Notes under the pieces: model-generated
Seen by the model: the letters and a program-made list of their open reading frames with translations, nothing else
The model's database searches: none
What the model was told of the DNA's origin: nothing
Assembly (NCBI GenBank): GCA_938003955.1
Contig: CALKXE010000188.1
Location: forward strand, 1-49,180
Length of the DNA: 49,180 nt
Direction: 5' to 3'
From: an uncultured Saprospiraceae bacterium
GTDB lineage: Bacteria > Bacteroidota > Bacteroidia > Chitinophagales > Saprospiraceae
Shown here: piece after piece, positions 44,827 through 49,180 of the stretch
How the letters are laid out: every line of letters starts with the position of its first letter
How positions within the stretch are numbered: position 1 is the stretch's first letter
Made by a program: the position numbers and the translations under genes

Positions 44827-47800
44827 ATGCACATTTCACGAAAAAAGACATTAGAGCAATTCAATCAAGCATTTCTCAATGCAAAGGAGACATTAAACGA
44901 GAAGCAAAGAATGGCTGTAGACCAAGTATATGGTCCCGTCATGACAGTTGCTGGTCCTGGAACAGGGAAGACACAATTGCTCGCTGTCCGTATCGGAAAC
45001 ATACTGCAACAGACAGATGTAAATACAAATAATATACTCTCACTCACATTTACAGATTCAGGAAGTATAGCTATGAGAGATAGGCTCAAACAGTTCATTG
45101 GCCCTGAAGCTTATAATGCAAACATCTTCACGTTTCACTCATTCTGTAATTATATAATCCAGGAAAACATTCAGTTTTTTGGTGGCTTTCGAAATCTGCA
45201 ATTAACATCAGATCTAGAACTCGTGGATGTATATCGTGAGATAATAGATGGATTCGCCGATGATCACCCATTGAAGAGATTCAAAGGAAATCTCTACTAC
45301 GAAGCAGATAGGCTTAAGAACCTATTCAATATAATGAAACAGGAAAAGTGGACCCCTGAGCAGATCGAAGAAAATGTAAATAAACTGCATGACTTCTATC
45401 ACGAAACGGACCTAAATGGAGATTATATTAATACAAAATACCTAGTAAAAGGAAAACAAACTGGAAAACAATCGGGCATCGTATATACCAAAGGTCAAAT
45501 TAACAATGACAAGGTCGCACAAGAAATCGCGAGTTTCGATGGACTGATAGCAGCAAGCCGAGAATTAGAAACATATAATAATATACTAGCCAAAAAAGAA
45601 CGCTACGATTATAATGATATGATCCTCTGGGTAATCAAAGTATTAGCCGAAAATGATGACCTATTGGCCTCTTATCAGGAGAGATTTCAGTTTATCCTAG
45701 TGGATGAATACCAAGATACGAACGGTGCGCAAAACGAGTTGCTCTTTCTACTTGCGGATAATCCTGTAGATGACAAGCCAAATGTATTCATCGTAGGAGA
45801 TGATGATCAGTCTATCTACCGATTCCAAGGTGCAAATATGAATAACATCATAGACTTCGCTGATAAATATGACCCTGCCGAAATAGTCCTTGATAATAAT
45901 TACCGATCAGATCAAAGAATCTTAGATTGGTCAAAGACACTCATAGAACATAATGATGAAAGGCTCGTGAAAGTAAGGCCTCACCTTACCAAAGAACTAA
46001 TCGAAAGTAGAGATAAGAGCAAGAATAATGGTACCGCTCCAAAAGTACATAGATATAAAAATATAATTCAGGAAGAAGTCGGTATCATCAATGACATACT
46101 TGCAAAACACAAAGCTGGAACTCCACTCAACGAAATAGCAGTAATCTACAGAAAGCATAGAAATGTAGAAAACATAGTGAAATATCTAACACTGCAGGGC
46201 ATACCTCTCAATATCAAGAGAAAGGTGAATGTACTCAAAGAAGGAGAAGTCAAACGATTAATCTCGATTCTGAAATATATAATGTCAGAAGTTGACAAGC
46301 CATTCTCAGGAGATAAGTTTCTCTTTGAGATGATGCACTACGACTACTTTGGCATATCAGCCATGGATGTAGCACTGATAAGTGTATACTGCTCCAACCG
46401 AACCGATGAGACAGAAGATGACAAAAGATGGAGGACTGTAATCAATAATGTAGAAAGCCTAAAGAAAGCAGGAATCGAAGATGTAACCAACATCATCAAA
46501 TTCAGCGATGCACTAGAAGGGTGGATCAAGGACATACCAAATGTAACAGCCCAAGTACTATTCGAGCGGATATTGACTAGAGGTGCGGTTCTTGATGATA
46601 TCCTGGCCAATCCAGGAAAAGTATGGAGACTACAATTGATTAATACTTTTTTCAATTTCATCAAAGAAGAATCTTCAAGAGAGGAAAATATCACAATGCC
46701 ATTGATATTAGATATGGTCGAGAAAATGGAGGCAAATAACATTGAACTTCCACTAAGTAAAATCATATACTCAGAAAAAGGAATTCACTTCCTAACCGCT
46801 CATGGATCCAAGGGATTAGAGTTCAAACATGTGTATATCCTCAAAGCCGACTCTACCAACTGGGTAGCTCGGAACTATGGAGGCGGAGGAAAATATACCT
46901 ATCCCAAAACCCTCGTGCCTGCATCTGCACAAAGTGATATAGAAGATGACAGACGATTATTCTATGTAGCGATGACAAGGGCCAGAGATGTATTGACGAT
47001 CACGCACGCCGATTTTAATGACAATGAAAAAGCACTAGAACCAGCACGATTCATAGCTGAAATAACATCCAATGAAGAGGACATCATCCAAAAAACGGTA
47101 GAAGATGAGGCCGTAATAGAATATACAGCCACCCTTATGAGGTACGCACAGGGTGAGATAAAGCTTCTTGAGCATGATGAAATAGATAAGGTGCTTCAGA
47201 CATTCAAGATGAGTACCACTAGTCTTAACAAGTATCTAAAATGTCCTATTACATTTTACTTTGAGAATATACTTCGTGTGCCTATGGCTAGAAGCGCGTC
47301 CAATGGTTTTGGTAACGCTATTCACTATGCTCTAGAGATGTACTTCCGTGATATGGAAGCAGATCCTGCGAGGGTTGTCCCAGAAGAAGAGGTATTACAC
47401 ACTCACTTCCGCATAGGAATGAAAAAGTATCACTCTCACTTTACCGCTAAAGAAAGAGAATTGAGCGAAGTAAGAGGGAAGATTTTATTAGCTGAGTACT
47501 TTGCTGAGTATAGTGGACAATGGGCATTACCTAGAAAATTCGAAATGGAATTTGATATCAAGACAGAATATGGAGGGGTACCTATCTCTGGAAAACTAGA
47601 TCAGGTAGCCGTGTATGATAATCACTTAGAAGTAATTGATTACAAAACGGGCCGATATGATTCTGCAAAGTTAAAAGGTCCGACTGGAGATGAAGATCTA
47701 GGTGGAGATTATTGGAGACAGATCGTATTCTATAAATTGCTACTAAGAGGAGATGACAGGCTCAAACAGACCATGAGATCAGGATCGATGGATTTTGTAG

Positions 47801-48012
47801 AGAAGCAAAAAGATGGTCGATTTCAAAGAAGAAAATTCGAAGTAGAAGAATTCGAAATGGAAATCGTAGGAAAGCAGTTAGTCGATTCTTATAAAGGAAT
47901 CCAGAATCACGAATTCACTAAAGGATGTGGAGAAGAGAATTGTAAGTGGTGTAATTTTGTGAATGAAAACATGGCTGTCGATAGTTTGATCGAAGGGGAT
48001 GCAGAAGATTGA
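44827..48012 (+). CDS. UvrD/PcrA-like helicase fused to a PD-(D/E)XK nuclease with Cys cluster
   Basis: 1061 aa. Superfamily 1 helicase motifs: Q motif region LNEKQRMAVDQVYGP, Walker A GPGTGKTQ (43-50, K48), motif Ia TFTDSGSIAMRDRL, motif II D293-E-Y-Q-D in FILVDEYQDTNGAQ, motif III GDDDQSIYRFQGAN, motif IV DNNYRSDQRI, motif V TAHGSKGLEFKHVYIL, motif VI RLFYVAMTRARDVL. Residues about 790-1050 are a RecB-like nuclease: TTSLNKYLKCPITFYFENIL, GNAIHYALEMYF, ISGKLDQVAV, LEVIDYKTGRYDS. Cysteines 806, 1034, 1039 and 1042 could hold an iron-sulfur cluster as in AddB-type nucleases. Likely DNA repair/end resection. No AddB-like partner is adjacent; a TA pair follows. Confidence 0.92.
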   Translation: MHISRKKTLEQFNQAFLNAKETLNEKQRMAVDQVYGPVMTVAGPGTGKTQLLAVRIGNILQQTDVNTNNILSLTFTDSGSIAMRDRLKQFIGPEAYNANIFTFHSFCNYIIQENIQFFGGFRNLQLTSDLELVDVYREIIDGFADDHPLKRFKGNLYYEADRLKNLFNIMKQEKWTPEQIEENVNKLHDFYHETDLNGDYINTKYLVKGKQTGKQSGIVYTKGQINNDKVAQEIASFDGLIAASRELETYNNILAKKERYDYNDMILWVIKVLAENDDLLASYQERFQFILVDEYQDTNGAQNELLFLLADNPVDDKPNVFIVGDDDQSIYRFQGANMNNIIDFADKYDPAEIVLDNNYRSDQRILDWSKTLIEHNDERLVKVRPHLTKELIESRDKSKNNGTAPKVHRYKNIIQEEVGIINDILAKHKAGTPLNEIAVIYRKHRNVENIVKYLTLQGIPLNIKRKVNVLKEGEVKRLISILKYIMSEVDKPFSGDKFLFEMMHYDYFGISAMDVALISVYCSNRTDETEDDKRWRTVINNVESLKKAGIEDVTNIIKFSDALEGWIKDIPNVTAQVLFERILTRGAVLDDILANPGKVWRLQLINTFFNFIKEESSREENITMPLILDMVEKMEANNIELPLSKIIYSEKGIHFLTAHGSKGLEFKHVYILKADSTNWVARNYGGGGKYTYPKTLVPASAQSDIEDDRRLFYVAMTRARDVLTITHADFNDNEKALEPARFIAEITSNEEDIIQKTVEDEAVIEYTATLMRYAQGEIKLLEHDEIDKVLQTFKMSTTSLNKYLKCPITFYFENILRVPMARSASNGFGNAIHYALEMYFRDMEADPARVVPEEEVLHTHFRIGMKKYHSHFTAKERELSEVRGKILLAEYFAEYSGQWALPRKFEMEFDIKTEYGGVPISGKLDQVAVYDNHLEVIDYKTGRYDSAKLKGPTGDEDLGGDYWRQIVFYKLLLRGDDRLKQTMRSGSMDFVEKQKDGRFQRRKFEVEEFEMEIVGKQLVDSYKGIQNHEFTKGCGEENCKWCNFVNENMAVDSLIEGDAED

Positions 48013-48099
48013 TAAATTTCATAATTTAAAAATCAAATAGCAATAAGAAGGCACTTTTCATTTGTGTATTTAGTTATAGTAATATCAAAATCGAACTAT

Positions 48100-48330
48100 A
48101 TGTCTACTTTAGAATTGAGAAAAAAGGTATATAAGCAACTAGAAACTGTTGACGATAACTTCTTAAAAGAAGTATTAACCCTAATTGAGTTTGAGACCGA
48201 GAAGGGCTTGTTTAAGCTGTCAAATGCACAAAAAATAGCTGTAGATGAATCACGTTCACAAATAGCAAGCGGCAAGACATTTACTAACGAGGAAGTGGAC
48301 AAAGAAATAGATGCATGGCTAAACGAATAA
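48100..48330 (+). CDS. Putative antitoxin of the second TA pair
   Basis: 76 aa from ATG 48100 (MSTLELRKKVYKQLETVDDN); an earlier in-frame start at 48064 adds only non-conserved residues. It is helical and acidic at the C-terminus (KTFTNEEVDKEIDAWLNE), with no clear DNA-binding motif. The pattern resembles the small helical antitoxins paired with RelE/ParE toxins in this phylum (the 'eEvd..i..wl' ending). The last 16 bases overlap the toxin gene, implying coupled translation. Assignment rests mainly on the partner. Confidence 0.7.
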   Translation: MSTLELRKKVYKQLETVDDNFLKEVLTLIEFETEKGLFKLSNAQKIAVDESRSQIASGKTFTNEEVDKEIDAWLNE

Positions 48331-48617
48331 TTTGGTCAAAACGAGCAAAGGAAGACAAGAGGAGTATTCTAAACTATTGGTTGAAAAGAAACACGTCAAA
48401 TGTCTACCCTAAGAGGCTCAATACATTATTAAAGATTGCAATAAAGACAATCTCAGAAAGCACAATCCCTAGAAAAAAGACAGACTATGGCGATGCTTAT
48501 GTAAAAATCGTAAAAGATTACTTTATTATTTATGACGAAGACCCAACGACAATTTTCATTCTTAATATTTGGGATTCAAGACAAGATCCTGAAAAACTTA
48601 AAGAGTTTCTAGAGTAA
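48315..48617 (+). CDS. RelE/ParE-family toxin of the second TA pair
   Basis: 100 aa. ParE-like pattern: IIWSKRAKEDKRSILNYWLK (first helix), IPRKKTDYGDAYVKIVKDYF (strand with basic residues), FIIYDEDPTTIFILNIWDSR (paired strands ending in 'iWD.Rqdp'), then DPEKLKEFLE. This ending is typical of the branch annotated as type II TA RelE/ParE toxins in Bacteroidota. The gene overlaps the putative antitoxin by 16 bases. The target, ribosome or gyrase, is not decidable here. Confidence 0.8.
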   Translation: MAKRIIWSKRAKEDKRSILNYWLKRNTSNVYPKRLNTLLKIAIKTISESTIPRKKTDYGDAYVKIVKDYFIIYDEDPTTIFILNIWDSRQDPEKLKEFLE

Positions 48618-49033
48618 AAAAGAGCCTCATTTATAGAATTATATATGGTACTACGCCTAATTTAATCGAAAGCATTAAAGAGGTTAGATGATAATAGTTA
48701 ATGAGAATGTCATCTAAATTAAGAATACAAAAGCTATTTTTTATCCTTACACACCCTCGCGTGTGTATAACAAATTACACAGCACCATCGGTGATCTCAC
48801 TGAGATCAATTCATTAATACATAATTAGCTACAATAGAATGAATTCTCTGAATTAATGTTAACTAATTTAGCACAAAATAAAGGACTTACTACAAGTAAA
48901 TTCGGTACTTCAGGATGAACGACTAGCCATAATCTCATGGAGATTACCATATTCTAGATCATAATCTAATTGTTTTTATTGACCCCATAGGGCGTCACCG
49001 TGGGATATCCGCGATTTGAGATTAACTGCTTTG
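48618..49033. other. 416-base hairpin-rich gap
   Basis: No ORF is supported. Small perfect hairpins follow each other: ACACAC/GTGTGT (48749-48766), CACC/GGTG (about 48783-48793), GATCTCA-C-TGAGATC (48793-48807), TAATCTC-ATG-GAGATTA (48930-48946) and CCCATAGGG-type pairing near 48983. The density is higher than in other gaps here. Confidence 0.5.
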
Positions 49034-49180
49034 CTAATATCTTTTATTTAAAATTTCTTCTTTTTTACAACTTATACACACCGCCCACGCTATCTTTCCT
49101 TTCAAGGGTATCTGAGGATCGGCTCGATGGAGTTTACAACTTGAAAAATATAACATCCCTTCCATTAAAAAGGGCCAAAA
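49034..49180 (-). CDS. 3' end of a Cys-containing ORF leaving the window
   Basis: On the minus strand a frame is open from the window edge (49180) to TAG at 49034, 48 codons. The product ends MEGMLYFSSCKLHR..., then AVCISCKKEEILNKRY, giving Cys at three places including a CxxC, which recalls a zinc knuckle. An ATG at 49165 could make it a complete 43-aa protein; otherwise it is the tail of a larger one. No family is recognised. Confidence 0.45.
   Translation of the reverse strand, partial: FWPFLMEGMLYFSSCKLHRADPQIPLKGKIAWAVCISCKKEEILNKRY

Noticed and set aside
46344-46766. 140-aa minus-strand ORF inside the helicase-nuclease gene
   Set aside because: Lies wholly within a long gene with all helicase motifs; no recognisable protein.

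Overview
The window is about 49 kb of AT-rich chromosome from a member of the Bacteroidota, most likely a marine or free-living relative of the Saprospiria/Cytophagales. The evidence is two proteins with type IX secretion (T9SS) C-terminal sorting domains, a DUF5686 carboxypeptidase-regulatory-like outer-membrane protein, an OmpP1/FadL-type barrel next to proS, a PadR/PspC/GIN module, an IleS of the Bacteroidota kind, TAnnTTTG-type promoter boxes and almost no Shine-Dalgarno sequences. No rRNA, tRNA, CRISPR array, prophage or intact insertion sequence was seen.

Layout. 1-2.6 kb: the tail of a secreted P-domain protein and an exported M28 peptidase. 2.6-8.2 kb (minus strand): an envelope-polysaccharide block of Wzy/WaaL-like polymerase or ligase, Wzz-like chain-length protein and Wzx-like flippase, then a beta-helix T9SS protein. 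8.5-13.4 kb: ileS, a Phd/RelE-type toxin-antitoxin pair with an overlooked small membrane ORF coupled to it, and a Gly-rich small membrane protein. 13.6-15.8 kb: an acyl-CoA dehydrogenase and an SCP2-like protein, probably lipid catabolism. 15.9-20.3 kb (minus): a lipoprotein, then a regulated operon of a short exported protein, a PadR regulator and a PspC-GIN membrane protein, behind a promoter carrying three AGTACT sites. 20.6-31.7 kb: an M1 peptidase, an unknown 193-aa protein, a DJ-1-like lipoprotein, rnhB, pyrD, a flippase-like membrane protein, an M14 carboxypeptidase and a GH3 protein. 32.1-44.5 kb: DUF5686, HemJ, an ABC-F ATPase, proS, a low-complexity secreted protein, an OmpP1/FadL barrel, metZ and a Lys-rich exported protein. 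44.8-49.2 kb: a UvrD-like helicase fused to a PD-(D/E)XK nuclease, a second toxin-antitoxin pair, a hairpin-rich gap, and the end of a Cys-containing ORF leaving the window.

Most genes are housekeeping or envelope functions. The most unusual content is intergenic: a dispersed element of about 161 bp, built of four consecutive hairpins, occurs three times (24844-25003, 25786-25947 inverted, 34917-35078). Two copies bracket rnhB in opposite orientation. A separate 136-bp element with 13-bp perfect terminal inverted repeats lies just before the third copy. These, the TA-coupled membrane ORF and the AGTACT-controlled PadR operon are the best leads for something undescribed.
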